From contig NZ_PGGV01000003.1 of the NCBI RefSeq assembly GCF_002798405.1, positions 124,001 through 188,000 of the forward strand: DNA of 64,000 bases. Direction: 5' to 3'. Positions 1-8,740 of this stretch are shown piece by piece. The DNA is from Glycomyces xiaoerkulensis (lineage in GTDB: Bacteria; Actinomycetota; Actinomycetes; Mycobacteriales; Micromonosporaceae). Numbering within the stretch: the first letter of the stretch is position 1; each line of letters begins with the position of its first letter. Under the pieces are notes generated by a model. It was not told where the DNA came from. It searched no databases and saw only the letters and a list, made by a program, of their open reading frames with translations. A program made the position numbers and the translations under genes.

Positions 1-2
1 AT

Positions 3-671
3 GAGGACTCCCGCGCCGCCGCGAAGGCGGCGGCGACGGCGCTCGCCGCGGCCGCCGCCGTCATCGACGACGGCGCGGTCGAACTCGGACGCCTGGACGC
101 CGTCGCCGGTGACGGCGACCACGGTATCGGGATGCGGCGCGGCGCCACCGCCGCGGCCGAGCGCGCCCGAAAGGCCGTGGCGCTCGGGGCCGGCGCCGCC
201 ACCACTCTGCGGCTGGCCGGCGACGCCTGGGCGCATCGGGCCGGCGGCACGTCCGGCGCCCTGTGGGGCCTGATCCTGCAATCGCTCGGCGGGGAGCTCG
301 CCGACTCCGGTCGCCCCGGGCCCGCACAGGTGGTCGCCGGAGTCCGCGAGGCGGAGACGCAGGTCGCCCGTTACGGCGGTGCCCGGCGCGGGGACAAGAC
401 GTTGCTGGACGCGCTCGGCCCGTTCGCCGACGCCCTCGAGTCCGCAGTGGCGGGAGGGGACCGAATCGCCGTGGCCTGGCCGCGTGCCGCCGTCGCTGCC
501 GAGGCGGGTGCGCGAGCCACCGCGGACCTACTGCCCCGCAAGGGGCGGGCCAGGCCGCACGCCGAGAACAGCCTCGGGACGCCCGATCCGGGCGCCGTGT
601 CCCTGGCCTCGGTCGCCCGTGCGGTGGGAGAGGTTCTCACCGACGACCCGAAAGGAGAGCACGATGAGTGA
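3..671 (+). CDS. DhaL-like C-terminal domain of a tetrulose (erythrulose)/dihydroxyacetone kinase, 5' end outside window
   Basis: The reading frame is open from the left edge, so only the last 222 residues are present. They form a DhaL (DAK2) ATP-binding domain: GDGDHGIGM at visible residues 36-44 supplies the Mg-binding aspartates, followed by [18 protein letters not shown] and, near the end, SLGTPDPGA. The family phosphorylates dihydroxyacetone or C4 ketoses with ATP. The stop overlaps the start of the next gene by 8 bases, so it heads an operon with RpiB-like and triosephosphate-isomerase-like genes. That set matches mycobacterial and Brucella tetritol catabolism, so D- or L-erythrulose is the likely substrate (inference). 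The missing N-terminal DhaK part would decide the substrate. Confidence 0.8.
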   Translation, partial: EDSRAAAKAAATALAAAAAVIDDGAVELGRLDAVAGDGDHGIGMRRGATAAAERARKAVALGAGAATTLRLAGDAWAHRAGGTSGALWGLILQSLGGELADSGRPGPAQVVAGVREAETQVARYGGARRGDKTLLDALGPFADALESAVAGGDRIAVAWPRAAVAAEAGARATADLLPRKGRARPHAENSLGTPDPGAVSLASVARAVGEVLTDDPKGEHDE

Positions 672-1137
672 GGCATGGCGCATCGTCGTCGGCAGCGACG
701 ACGCGGGGTACCGCTACAAGGAGGCGCTCAAACGCGACCTTGAGACCAGCGACCTCGTCGCCGAGGTCGTCGATGTCGGCGTCGACGAGGGAGGCGACTC
801 GCCGTACCCGGCCGTCGCCGTGACCGCCGCCGAACGGGTGGCGCGCGGCGAGGCCGACCGGGCCCTGCTCGTCTGCGGGACCGGGCTGGGCGTCGCCGTC
901 GCCGCCAACAAGGTTCCCGGCATCCGCGCGGTGACCGCCCACGACGGCTTCTCCGTCGAGCGCAGCGTGCTGAGCAACGACGCCCAGGTGCTGTGTTTCG
1001 GTGAACGGGTGGTCGGCCTTGAACTGGCGCGCCGCCTCGCCCGCGAATGGCTGACCTACCGCTTCGACAGCTCCAGCGCCTCCGCCGCGAAGGTGGCCGT
1101 CATCGGCCGGTACGAGTCGGACCGGGCATGCGAGTGA
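664..1137 (+). CDS. derI: RpiB/LacAB-family isomerase, probable D-erythrulose 4-phosphate isomerase
   Basis: 157 residues, a normal RpiB length. The N-terminus reads [12 protein letters not shown], with Asp where ribose-5-phosphate isomerase B usually has His (SDHAG). The catalytic cysteine lies in [16 protein letters not shown], and [12 protein letters not shown] is the usual phosphate-side segment. The family interconverts aldose and ketose phosphates. In tetritol pathways the RpiB paralogue (DerI/EryI) converts D-erythrulose 4-phosphate to D-erythrose 4-phosphate. The assignment rests on the DDAG variant and the flanking kinase and TIM-like genes. The ATG at 664 follows AAAGGAG and overlaps the kinase stop, which suggests translational coupling. 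Plain ribose-5-phosphate isomerase is the alternative. Confidence 0.82.
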   Translation: MSEAWRIVVGSDDAGYRYKEALKRDLETSDLVAEVVDVGVDEGGDSPYPAVAVTAAERVARGEADRALLVCGTGLGVAVAANKVPGIRAVTAHDGFSVERSVLSNDAQVLCFGERVVGLELARRLAREWLTYRFDSSSASAAKVAVIGRYESDRACE

Positions 1138-1898
1138 CGGCCCGGTTCATGGGAGTGAGCCTGAAGATGTACTTCGACCACGAACGCACCGTCGCGTGGG
1201 CCAAGGACGTCGCCGCTCTCGCCGAAACCCACCCCGCGGTGCGCGACGGGCACGTCGAGCTCGTCGTGCTGCCCTCCCACACCTCCCTGCCCGACCTCGG
1301 ACCGATCGCCGGCGGAGCCGGCATCGCACTCGGAGCGCAGGACGTTGCCGAGCACGACTCCGGCCCCTACACCGGCGAGGTCTCCGCGGCCAGCCTGTCC
1401 CAGGTCGGTTGCCGCTACGCGGAAGTCGGCCACGCCGAGCGGCGCGCCCGCCACGGCGAGGACGACGCGGTCGCGGGCCGTAAGGCCGCCGCCGCCTGGC
1501 GGCACGGGCTGGTCCCCATCCTCTGCGTGGGCGAGGAGCGGCGGGTCGGGACCGATGCGGCCGTCGAGCACTGCCTCGCGCAGGTGCGCGCCGCGGTGGC
1601 ACACGCCGGGGCGGAGGCATCCGGCGAGCTGGTGGTGGCCTATGAGCCGGTGTGGGCGATCGGCTCGACGCACGCCGCCTCGGCCGAGCGTGTCGCCGTC
1701 GTCGCCGGGGCCCTGCGGGAGCTGCTCGCCGACCACCCGGCGGTGACCTCGGCCCGCGTCATCTACGGCGGCAGCGCCGGGCCGGGCGTGCTGACTGAGC
1801 TGGACGGTGCGGTGGACGGACTTTTCCTGGGGCGCTTCGCGCACGACCCTCGCACGCTGAGTAGCGTCTTGGACGAGACCGTCGAGCACATCGGGTGA
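1128..1898 (+). CDS. lerI: Triosephosphate-isomerase-like protein, probable L-erythrulose 1-phosphate isomerase
   Basis: 256 residues forming a TIM barrel with the whole isomerase active site: Lys in SLKMYF, His in EVGHAERR, Glu in AYEPVWAIG, and the phosphate loop YGGSAGPG. The start is ATG 1128, which overlaps the previous stop. The frame continues upstream, but only through the RpiB gene. Ordinary TpiA is encoded in the glycolytic gap-pgk-tpi cluster, whereas this copy sits between an erythrulose-type kinase, an RpiB paralogue and a DeoR regulator. It therefore most likely acts as LerI/EryH, converting L-erythrulose 1-phosphate to D-erythrulose 4-phosphate. The function is inferred from context; the fold and catalytic residues are read directly. 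Confidence 0.8.
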   Translation: MRVTARFMGVSLKMYFDHERTVAWAKDVAALAETHPAVRDGHVELVVLPSHTSLPDLGPIAGGAGIALGAQDVAEHDSGPYTGEVSAASLSQVGCRYAEVGHAERRARHGEDDAVAGRKAAAAWRHGLVPILCVGEERRVGTDAAVEHCLAQVRAAVAHAGAEASGELVVAYEPVWAIGSTHAASAERVAVVAGALRELLADHPAVTSARVIYGGSAGPGVLTELDGAVDGLFLGRFAHDPRTLSSVLDETVEHIG

Positions 1899-1911
1899 TA
1901 CGGAGGTCGTT

Positions 1912-2760
1912 GTGACCAGTCAGGGCAGTACGTGGCCGGCGTCGTCGGGCTCGGGGCGGCAGTCGCGCCAGGCCGAACGGCAACAGGAGATCACGGACGT
2001 GGTGATCGCCGAGGGCACCGTGCGGATCGACGACCTGGCCGAACGGTTCGGTATCTCGGCGATGACCGTCCACCGCGACCTCGACGAGCTCGAGGCGCGC
2101 GGACTGCTGCGCAAGTCCCGGGGCATGGCGACGGCGATGTCGACGAGCCTGATCGAGTCCAGCGACGTCTACCGGTTGGCACGGCAGAACCAGGAGAAGG
2201 AGGAGGTCGCCCGGGCGGCCCTCGACTACATCGAGCCGGGCCAGGCGATCTTCCTGGACGACTCGACCACGGTGCTGCGGTTGGCGCAGCACCTGCACCG
2301 CAAGACGCCGCTGACGGTGATCACCAACGTGCTCACTCACCTCAACGGGCTCAACGGGGTGCGAGACATCTCGCTGATCGCGCTCGGCGGAGACTACCAC
2401 AACTGGTGCAGCGCGTTCATGGGACGGATGACGCTGGAGGCGATCGCGCGGCTCCGGGCGGACACCTTCATCATGTCGACCGCGGCGATCACCGACGACA
2501 TGTGCTTCCACCAGTCGCCGGAGACGGTGGACGTCAAGCGGGCGATGTTCGAGTCCTCGAAGCGGCGGATCCTGCTGGTGGACCACACGAAGTTCGAACG
2601 GCGGGCGCTGCACGCGCTGGTGCGTCTAGAGGAGTACGACCTGGTGGTCGTCGACTCCAAGACCGACGAGGCGCACATATCCCGCATGGAGGCGCAGGGC
2701 ATCAACGTCCTGGTCGCACCTCGAGCGGGACACACCGAGAGAAGGCGCTCCGAGGACTGA
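1912..2760 (+). CDS. DeoR/GlpR-family transcriptional regulator
   Basis: 282 residues. A winged helix-turn-helix lies at about residues 34-66 (VRIDDLAERFGISAMTVHRD). A DeoRC sensor domain of the sugar-phosphate-isomerase fold follows, with the typical LDDSTTVLRLA and LLVDHTKF segments. GTG 1912 is preceded by GGAGG at 1902-1906, and the gene starts 13 bases after the isomerase stop, so it is the last gene of the tetrulose operon. DeoR proteins usually repress their own operon and are relieved by a phosphorylated sugar; here an erythrulose phosphate is the natural candidate (inference). The C-terminal tail is Arg- and Glu-rich and has no recognisable motif. Confidence 0.9.
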   Translation: MTSQGSTWPASSGSGRQSRQAERQQEITDVVIAEGTVRIDDLAERFGISAMTVHRDLDELEARGLLRKSRGMATAMSTSLIESSDVYRLARQNQEKEEVARAALDYIEPGQAIFLDDSTTVLRLAQHLHRKTPLTVITNVLTHLNGLNGVRDISLIALGGDYHNWCSAFMGRMTLEAIARLRADTFIMSTAAITDDMCFHQSPETVDVKRAMFESSKRRILLVDHTKFERRALHALVRLEEYDLVVVDSKTDEAHISRMEAQGINVLVAPRAGHTERRRSED

Positions 2761-2831
2761 CGGTGACGACCGACCGTGGCATCGCTCGGATGTCCGACTC
2801 CAGGACCGGTCGGCGCTTCGACCGTCCTGTT

Positions 2832-2854
2832 CCGGAGCCGTCGGCGGGCTCCGG
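2832..2854 (+). terminator. GC hairpin after the tetrulose operon
   Basis: CCGGAGCC and GGCTCCGG form a perfect 8-bp stem with a 7-base loop, 72 bases after the DeoR stop and before trpF. There is no T run, which is common for terminators in high-GC actinomycetes. Confidence 0.5.
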
Positions 2855-2958
2855 TCCCGGCCGCGTATCGACGAGAGCCGTGCCGGGCATCGGCGCCGCC
2901 GGTGATCCTGCCGGGCGCCGCTGCTCCTTCCTCTGCTTTGGCGAGCTAAGGTGCATTC

Positions 2959-3561
2959 GTGTTCGTCAAGATCTGCGGACTGACCGAGTCCGAACACGTC
3001 GCCGCGGCAGCCGAGTCCGGCGCCGACGCGGTCGGCTTCCTGCTGAGCCCCAGTCCCCGGCGGGTGACCCCGGAACGCGCGCGCGAGCTGGCCTCGGCGG
3101 TCCCGCCGGGCGTGCTCACCGTCGGCGTGTTCGCCGGTGTACCGGTCGAAACGATCCGGAGGGACGCCGCGGACGCTGGCGTCGGGGCCGTCCAGTTGCA
3201 CGGCGACTACCGGCGGGAGGACTTCGAGGCCCTGGCCGACTTCCCGGCCGAGCGGATCCGGGCGGTCCCGGCCGCCCTGCTCGGCGAGGTAGCGTTCGGC
3301 GCCTTCGGCGAGGACTACCTGATCGTCGACTCGCCGCGGCCGGGCTCGGGCGAGACCTGGGACTGGAACGGCCTGCAGCCGCGCCCGGACGGCAGGTGGA
3401 TGCTGGCGGGCGGGCTCGATCCCGACCTCGTGGCCGCGGCGATCGAGCAGGCCCGGCCGTGGGGGGTCGACGTCTCCTCTGGAGTCGAGGCCCGGCGCGG
3501 GGTCAAAGACCCCGGACTCATCGCCCGATTCGTCGCCAACGCCAAGGGCACCGGCTCGTAG
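2959..3561 (+). CDS. trpF: Phosphoribosylanthranilate isomerase
   Basis: 200 residues, normal for TrpF. It catalyses the Amadori rearrangement of phosphoribosylanthranilate in tryptophan synthesis. The catalytic cysteine is in VKICGL at residues 3-8 and the catalytic aspartate in VDSPRPGSGETWDW. Phosphate-binding GGLDPD and VDVSSGVE lie near the C-terminus. The start is GTG 2959 because β-strand 1 begins at the next residue. No other trp gene lies nearby, so it is a detached trp gene, as is common in actinomycetes. It converges on the next gene with only three bases between the stops. Confidence 0.93.
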   Translation: MFVKICGLTESEHVAAAAESGADAVGFLLSPSPRRVTPERARELASAVPPGVLTVGVFAGVPVETIRRDAADAGVGAVQLHGDYRREDFEALADFPAERIRAVPAALLGEVAFGAFGEDYLIVDSPRPGSGETWDWNGLQPRPDGRWMLAGGLDPDLVAAAIEQARPWGVDVSSGVEARRGVKDPGLIARFVANAKGTGS

Positions 3562-3564
3562 GCC

Positions 3565-4281
3565 CTATCCGTCTGTGGGCCCCGAGCGCGGCAGCCCGTC
3601 CGCGACCGCGAGCCGCGCGAGCGCGGCCGTGGCCGCCTCGCGCAGTCCGGCGTCCGCGGCCAGGTCCCGGTGGCTCACCCGCGCACCCAGCGCCCGCGAC
3701 ACCAGCCCGAGCGCCGCGTCCTGGCCGCCTGCGGGTATCGGTCGGCCGGATCTGTCGCCGATGACGCCGTGCCGGCCGGCGTACAACCGGACACCGGGAA
3801 CCGTCCGACCGGCCGCCGTGCGGACCGGGTACGACTCGGAGGCCGGGACCTCGACGCGTTCGTAGTTCGGTTCGGTGGCGTCGACCAGTTCGAGCTGTGC
3901 CTCTTCGAGCCACTGCAGGTGGAATTCGTTCGTCCGTCCCTCGGAGCTCACGGGCGCGTAGGGCACGTAGCCCGGCGCCGACACATGGGCCGAGAAGCAG
4001 GCGGCCACACCGGTCACCGCCACCGGCGTCGTCGGTACCGCCCAGTGGTCCAGCGGTTCGAGTTTCCGTCGCATCTGGGCCGCCGATGCGTTGGACCCGA
4101 CCGCGAGCACCGGCGTCCGGGACCGGATCGGTGCGGCGCCCAGGCGATGGAGGACCGCGTCGAGCTCCTCGGGGCCGGCCGTCTCCCAGAGCCGGTCTCC
4201 GGTCAGCACGCACGTCCGCGGCGGCGGTTCGCCGGGATAGGACGCGGGCCGGTCGATCGGGGCCTTGGGTGGGAAATCCAT
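3565..4281 (-). CDS. Hypothetical protein, possibly gamma-glutamylcyclotransferase-like
   Basis: 238 residues, soluble, no signal peptide. The segment VLAVGSNASAAQMRRKL at about residue 58 resembles the YGSN substrate loop of gamma-glutamylcyclotransferase/AIG2 folds, and the following region (ACFSAHVSAPGYVPYAP) fits the same barrel. I do not recognise the exact family, and the catalytic glutamate cannot be placed with confidence. It starts 25 bases upstream of nothing on its own strand except the regulator below it, so it may be a single gene. The resemblance is weak and no reaction is proposed. Confidence 0.6.
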   Translation of the reverse strand: MDFPPKAPIDRPASYPGEPPPRTCVLTGDRLWETAGPEELDAVLHRLGAAPIRSRTPVLAVGSNASAAQMRRKLEPLDHWAVPTTPVAVTGVAACFSAHVSAPGYVPYAPVSSEGRTNEFHLQWLEEAQLELVDATEPNYERVEVPASESYPVRTAAGRTVPGVRLYAGRHGVIGDRSGRPIPAGGQDAALGLVSRALGARVSHRDLAADAGLREAATAALARLAVADGLPRSGPTDG

Positions 4282-4306
4282 CGCCGTGCTCCTTACACCG
4301 CGTCGT

Positions 4307-4963
4307 TCAGTCGGGGACCAGGCCGTTGCGGTAGGCCCACACCACCGTCTGGACCCGGTCGCGTGCGCCCACTTTGGCCATGGCGCGACCCAGATGGGAC
4401 TTGACGGTGCTGGGCTCGACGAACAGCTCCCGGGCGATCTCGGCGTTCGACATGCCGCGGGCCAGCAGGAGCACGATCTCGGTCTCCCTGCCGGTGAGCA
4501 ACTCGGCGGCTCCGGGATCGGGTGCGGGCCGCTTCCTGCGGCGGGAGAACTCGGCGATGACCCGCCGCGTCACGGCCTGGTCGACCAGGCCCTCGCCGTC
4601 GGCGAGTCTCCTGACCGCGTGGACCAGGTCCTCGGGCTCGCAGTCCTTGAGGATGAAGCCGCCGGCCCCGGCCTCGAGCGCCCCGAACACGTAGTCGTCG
4701 AGATCGAAGGTGGTCACCACCAGGACCGCCGGGAGCTCCCCGTCGCGTTCGGCGGCGATCCGCCTGGTGGCCGCGATCCCGTCGCCTCCGGGCATGCGCA
4801 CGTCCATGCAGATGACGTCCGGCCGGAGGCGGGCCGCGGCGGCCACGGCCGAGGTCCCGTCCGACGCCTCCCCGACCACCTCGATGTCGGCCGCCTCCTC
4901 CAACAGCACCCGGTATCCGGCGCGGACCACCGCCTGGTCGTCGACGAGCAGCACTCCGATCAT
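4307..4963 (-). CDS. NarL/FixJ-family response regulator
   Basis: 218 residues. The receiver domain has the acidic pair in LLVDDQ, phospho-acceptor Asp in VICMDVRMPG and conserved Lys in FILKDCEPED. A LuxR-type helix-turn-helix follows, with LLTGRETEIVLLLARG and SNAEIARELFVEPSTVKSH. The start codon overlaps the stop of the histidine kinase gene (ATGA), so the two are co-translated. The protein should bind DNA when phosphorylated by its partner. Its targets are not visible here, although the beta-lactamase-fold gene upstream on the same strand is a reasonable candidate. Confidence 0.95.
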   Translation of the reverse strand: MIGVLLVDDQAVVRAGYRVLLEEAADIEVVGEASDGTSAVAAAARLRPDVICMDVRMPGGDGIAATRRIAAERDGELPAVLVVTTFDLDDYVFGALEAGAGGFILKDCEPEDLVHAVRRLADGEGLVDQAVTRRVIAEFSRRRKRPAPDPGAAELLTGRETEIVLLLARGMSNAEIARELFVEPSTVKSHLGRAMAKVGARDRVQTVVWAYRNGLVPD

Positions 4964-6264
4964 CGCCCCACTCCCGTCTCGAGTTCGCCTTCCTCGGTCT
5001 CCGGTACGGGCAGATCCACCCGGACCCGCCAGCCGCCTTCGCCGGTCGGTCCGGCCTCGAGCCCGGCACCGACCAGCTCGGCGCGCTCGCGCATCCCGAC
5101 CAGTCCGGATCCGCCGCCGCCGACGTCGGCCAGTTCGCCTCGCGCCGACGGGCCGTTGACCACCTCCAGCGTCACGCCCCGGTCGCCGTGGTCGAGACTG
5201 ACCGCCACCGGCGCCCCCGGTGCGTGCTGCCTGGCGTTGGCCAAGGCCTGCTGGGCGATCCGGTACAGCGAGATGTCGGCGATCGGCGGCGGCCGCAGCG
5301 GTTCGCCCCGGCACTCGTACGCCACCGCCGACCCCAGCCCGCGCGCCTCCTCCACCAGCGCCGGCAGCATCGAGAGCCCGGGCACGGGACCGTCGCCGTC
5401 CCCGCCGCCGTCGTGCTCCCGCAGCAGTCCCACGACCTGCCGGAGGTTCTCCAGGGTCGCCTTGCCCTGCGAGCGGATCCACGCCGCCCCCGACTTCGCC
5501 GAGGCGGTGTCGCGGTCGATGAGCCGCTCCACCGCCGCCGCCTGGACGACCATGCCCGACAGGTGGTGCGCGGCCACATCGTGGAGTTCGCGGGCGATCC
5601 GGCTCCGCTCGGCGCCGAGGGCGGCCTCGGCCCGCTCCCGGTGGGACCGGATCGCCGCCGCCGCCCGCTCGCGCTCGAGGGCGCGCTGCCGCCGCCTGGA
5701 GGCAGCGTAGGCGCCCGCGAACGCGATGAGCCCGTAGGTCAGCACGCTCGAGGTCGCGTGGTCGGTGATCGTCGCCGGCGCGTAGCCCCCGTCCCGGGCC
5801 AGCGCGGTCGCGGCGGCCGCCGCCGACTCGGTCAGGACCGCCGCGGCGACCGCGGCGGCGGTGGCACGTACGGGCCGTGCGGCCGCGACGGTGTAGGTCG
5901 CGATCATGGGGCCGAGCCCGTGGGTCATGATGTCGGGCGCGGTGACGATGACCGGAACCTGGCAGACGACGATCGCCGCCAGACACAGCGCGGGGCGGGT
6001 CCGCCGCAGGCACAGCAGCAGCGCCTGGACGCATCCGATCGCGGTCACGGCCCGTGCCTGGGCGGCGGTGAGGTCGACGCCGGGGTCGCGCATCGCGGCG
6101 GGGGCGAGCGCCCAGAACAGCACCAGGCTGACCAGCGCCGCCGCCACCGCCAGCGCGGCGTCCTGGGCGAACGTCCCCTTCGCGCCGGCCCGGGCCAACA
6201 GGTCGTCGAGCCGTTCGCCGAGGGTCGGTGGGGCCGTCGCGGACTGTTCGAGGCCTCCGGTCAT
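4960..6264 (-). CDS. Membrane sensor histidine kinase (HisKA_3 type)
   Basis: 434 residues. Five or so hydrophobic helices span about residues 35-190, then a short coiled region, then the dimerisation box with the phospho-accepting His in RIARELHDVAAHHLSGM, and an ATPase domain ending in GGGGSGLVGMRERAEL. Two ATGs compete. The one at 6273 directly abuts GGAAAGG, while the one at 6264 lies nine bases after it, so 6264 is preferred (three residues shorter). It is the cognate kinase of the overlapping response regulator. The signal is unknown; the lack of a large extracellular loop suggests membrane-embedded sensing. Confidence 0.92.
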   Translation of the reverse strand: MTGGLEQSATAPPTLGERLDDLLARAGAKGTFAQDAALAVAAALVSLVLFWALAPAAMRDPGVDLTAAQARAVTAIGCVQALLLCLRRTRPALCLAAIVVCQVPVIVTAPDIMTHGLGPMIATYTVAAARPVRATAAAVAAAVLTESAAAAATALARDGGYAPATITDHATSSVLTYGLIAFAGAYAASRRRQRALERERAAAAIRSHRERAEAALGAERSRIARELHDVAAHHLSGMVVQAAAVERLIDRDTASAKSGAAWIRSQGKATLENLRQVVGLLREHDGGGDGDGPVPGLSMLPALVEEARGLGSAVAYECRGEPLRPPPIADISLYRIAQQALANARQHAPGAPVAVSLDHGDRGVTLEVVNGPSARGELADVGGGGSGLVGMRERAELVGAGLEAGPTGEGGWRVRVDLPVPETEEGELETGVGR

Positions 6265-6311
6265 GCGGTCCATCCTTTCCCAGCCCCGCGGTTCCGCGGC
6301 GGCCGCACCGG

Positions 6312-8303
6312 TCAGTAAGTGATGTCCGGCGAGAGCAACTGGAACTCGACGGCGAAGCCCGCGACTCCCGCGAGGGCCAGCAGCATGAGCACGCCGGCGG
6401 CCACGGGCCGCCAGCCGGCCCTCCGGCGGAGGTCGCCGACGGCCTTGACGAGGGCGGGGATCACGCCCAGCAGCCCGACCACCTGGAGCGCCTGCACCCC
6501 GCGGATGGCCGCCGGCGGGGCGTCCTGGAGGCCCATGATCGTCAGGAAGATCGCGACCCAACCGGCGAGCGCCAGCAGGCTGGAGGCGGCCGCGACGCGG
6601 ATGAGCACCCGGTGGAGGCGTCGGCCGCGCTCGGGGGCGGGGCGACGGCGGATCCTGCGGTAGAGGGCGCCGAACGGCCAGGCGAGCAGTCCGATCAGGA
6701 GGACCGCTGCGGAGCCGAGGAGGACCGGCAGCCCGAGGGCGCGCTCGGCCGCCAGCGGGAGGAAGGCGAAGGCGTTCTCCATCACGATGGCGGTGACCTC
6801 GCCGTCCTCGACCCGCATCGCGATCCGGTCCTCGCCGGAGGAGTCCTGCCACAGGTGGTCGCCGATCTGTTCGTAGGCGGTCGGTTCGCCGGTGATCGGG
6901 CTGCGGTCCAGATACAGGCGGCCGTCGTCCAGGACGCCGAACTCGAAGTTCTGCACCACCTGGACGGAGGTGAGGAAGTTGCTCTCGAAGCCTCGCGACA
7001 GCACGTAGGTGCCGGCGGCCGCTTCGGCGTTGCGCCGCATGGTCTCGGTGTCGACGGTCTCGACCGGGGCCCCCGTTTCGGCAGGGAAGTAGCGGTCGGC
7101 GAAGGCGTGGACGAAGTCCCGGCGCAGGGTGTTGACGTTGGCCTCTGCGTTGCCGCTGCTGTTGAGCGAGATGAAGACGCCGGCGGCGTCGTCGGGGTAG
7201 AGGCGCATTTCGGTGTGGAACTGGTTGGTGTCACCGCCGTGGCTGACGATGCGGTGGCCGTTGCGGTCGCTCTGGAAGTAGCCCAGGGCCATCCGCGGCG
7301 CTTCGGCGAGGCCGCCGAGGCTCTCGGAGGTGAGCGCCGCGGCGAACATCTGCTCGCGGGTCCGGTCGGCGAGCAGCGACCGCTCGTCGGGGAGCGCTCC
7401 GACCTGCTCGATCATGAACCGGGTCATGTCGTCGGCCGTGGTCGAGACCGATCCGGCGGGCGGCATGCTGACGACCTCGAAGGGCTCGGCCGGGCCGGAG
7501 TCGCCCAGGTACCCGTTCGACATCCGGTCGCTCAGGTCGGCCGGCAGCGGCTGGCGGAATGTCGAGGAGTCCATGCCGAGCGGTTCGAAGAGGTTGCCAT
7601 CGGTGTAGTCCTCGAAGGACTCGCCGCTCACGCGTTCGACGATGTATCCGGCGAGGGCGTTGCCGTAGTTGGAGTACGCGGGCGTCGTGCCGGGCCGGTA
7701 GATCTGGGCGGGCGGGTCGGTCGCGAGCACCGCGCGCAGGTCGGCCGAGGCGTCGCCGGAGTCCATGAGGGCGCCGAGGCGCTCTTCGAAGCCGGCGGTG
7801 TGGGACAGCAGGTGCCGCAGGGTGACGTCGTCGTCGAATCCGCGCTCGAACTCGAAGTCGAGGTACTCGGAGACGTCGGCGTCGAGGTCGACCTCGCCCC
7901 GCTCGACCAGTTGCATCACGGCGTTGGCGGTGAAGACCTTGGACACCGAGCCGATGCGGAAGAGGGTCCGCTCGGGGTCGACCTCGACGTCCGCGGCGAG
8001 GTCGGCGTGGCCGAAGCCGCGGGTGGTGACCACCTCGCCCTCGCCCACGACCGCGACGGCGGCGCCGACGATGCCGGCGGCCTCCAGCTCGGGGGCCAGT
8101 GCCTCGTCGATCCAGGCGTCGACGTTCCGCGGGGTCAGCGGCTCCGGTGCGGCGGGCCGACCGGTCTCGCGCTCGGCGAAATCGTGGTCGGCCTGGCCGC
8201 ATGCGGAAGTGACCGCGACGATCGCGGCGGTCCCGAGCGCGGCGCCGGCTCGGGTCGCGATGCGGCCGCGCTTGCGCCGGTGCTCGGTTTCGATGGCGGG
8301 CAT
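6312..8303 (-). CDS. Beta-lactamase-fold serine hydrolase (PBP4*/class C family) with C-terminal membrane domain
   Basis: 663 residues. A basic N-terminus and hydrophobic stretch ending VAVTSACG give a signal sequence; a lipoprotein cysteine is possible, but the lipobox is poor. The catalytic domain (about 50-420) has the active-site SVSK, the YSNYGN tyrosine motif and the SHGGDTN third motif, so it looks active as a peptidase or esterase of the penicillin-binding family. A middle domain follows, and the last 150 residues hold about four membrane helices. ATG 8303 has AGGAG upstream. It lies next to a two-component system on the same strand. True beta-lactamase activity is not implied. Confidence 0.88.
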   Translation of the reverse strand: MPAIETEHRRKRGRIATRAGAALGTAAIVAVTSACGQADHDFAERETGRPAAPEPLTPRNVDAWIDEALAPELEAAGIVGAAVAVVGEGEVVTTRGFGHADLAADVEVDPERTLFRIGSVSKVFTANAVMQLVERGEVDLDADVSEYLDFEFERGFDDDVTLRHLLSHTAGFEERLGALMDSGDASADLRAVLATDPPAQIYRPGTTPAYSNYGNALAGYIVERVSGESFEDYTDGNLFEPLGMDSSTFRQPLPADLSDRMSNGYLGDSGPAEPFEVVSMPPAGSVSTTADDMTRFMIEQVGALPDERSLLADRTREQMFAAALTSESLGGLAEAPRMALGYFQSDRNGHRIVSHGGDTNQFHTEMRLYPDDAAGVFISLNSSGNAEANVNTLRRDFVHAFADRYFPAETGAPVETVDTETMRRNAEAAAGTYVLSRGFESNFLTSVQVVQNFEFGVLDDGRLYLDRSPITGEPTAYEQIGDHLWQDSSGEDRIAMRVEDGEVTAIVMENAFAFLPLAAERALGLPVLLGSAAVLLIGLLAWPFGALYRRIRRRPAPERGRRLHRVLIRVAAASSLLALAGWVAIFLTIMGLQDAPPAAIRGVQALQVVGLLGVIPALVKAVGDLRRRAGWRPVAAGVLMLLALAGVAGFAVEFQLLSPDITY

Positions 8304-8382
8304 GTTCGCTCCTGTCGAGTCCGTCCTGTGGGGAATCCGTTGAACGCCTTGCTGACCGGCGAGGGCGACCGGTGCGTTCGAA

Positions 8383-8400
8383 CGGGACAATCCTGTCCCG
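8383..8400. promoter_or_regulatory. Inverted repeat upstream of the serine hydrolase gene
   Basis: CGGGACA and TGTCCCG form perfect 7-bp arms around ATCC. The repeat lies 80 bases upstream of the hydrolase start and is a plausible operator, possibly for the adjacent NarL-type regulator (inference). Confidence 0.4.
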
Positions 8401-8590
8401 GCACAGGGCGGCGCGACGACCGGCGCGAGTCGGAATTCCGTTTGCGACCTTTGGGGGAGGGACGCTGGCCGCAGGTCGGTGACCGTCCTGAGCTCGCCGG
8501 TCAGGCGGCCGGGGGAGGGCAGGCGGTCATGGCGAGTTCGGCCACCGCCGTCAGCTATTGATCGATCATTCAAGAAAAAGGGGGAAATCG

Positions 8591-8731
8591 ATGCACGACC
8601 TGACCGGAAAGATCGCGCTCGTCACCGGAGGCGCCGGCCGGTCCGCCTCGAACTCGCGCGGGGCGAAGGCATCAAAGGACCGGGTCGGATCGGGTGTTCG
8701 GCCAATTGGGCCGCGGCCGCAGGAGCCATAG
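8591..8731 (+). pseudogene. 5' stub of a short-chain dehydrogenase/reductase gene
   Basis: An ATG behind AAAGGGGG opens a 46-codon frame whose first 16 residues read MHDLTGKIALVTGGAG, the classic beginning of a short-chain dehydrogenase (β1 plus glycine-rich NAD(P) loop). The glycine motif then breaks off, and the remaining 30 codons are low-complexity and end at TAG 8729, just before the next gene. A normal member has about 250 residues. The upstream palindrome TGATCGATCA (8559-8568) and the ribosome site look intact, so the body of the gene seems to have been deleted, leaving promoter and start. The residue reading is direct; the deletion is inferred. Confidence 0.6.
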
Positions 8732-8740
8732 GGTGGGCAG

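Noticed and set aside
6228-8561. 777-codon open frame on the plus strand
   Set aside because: It lies antisense to the serine hydrolase gene, is very rich in Gly, Asp and Arg, and has no ribosome site. It is a high-GC shadow frame.
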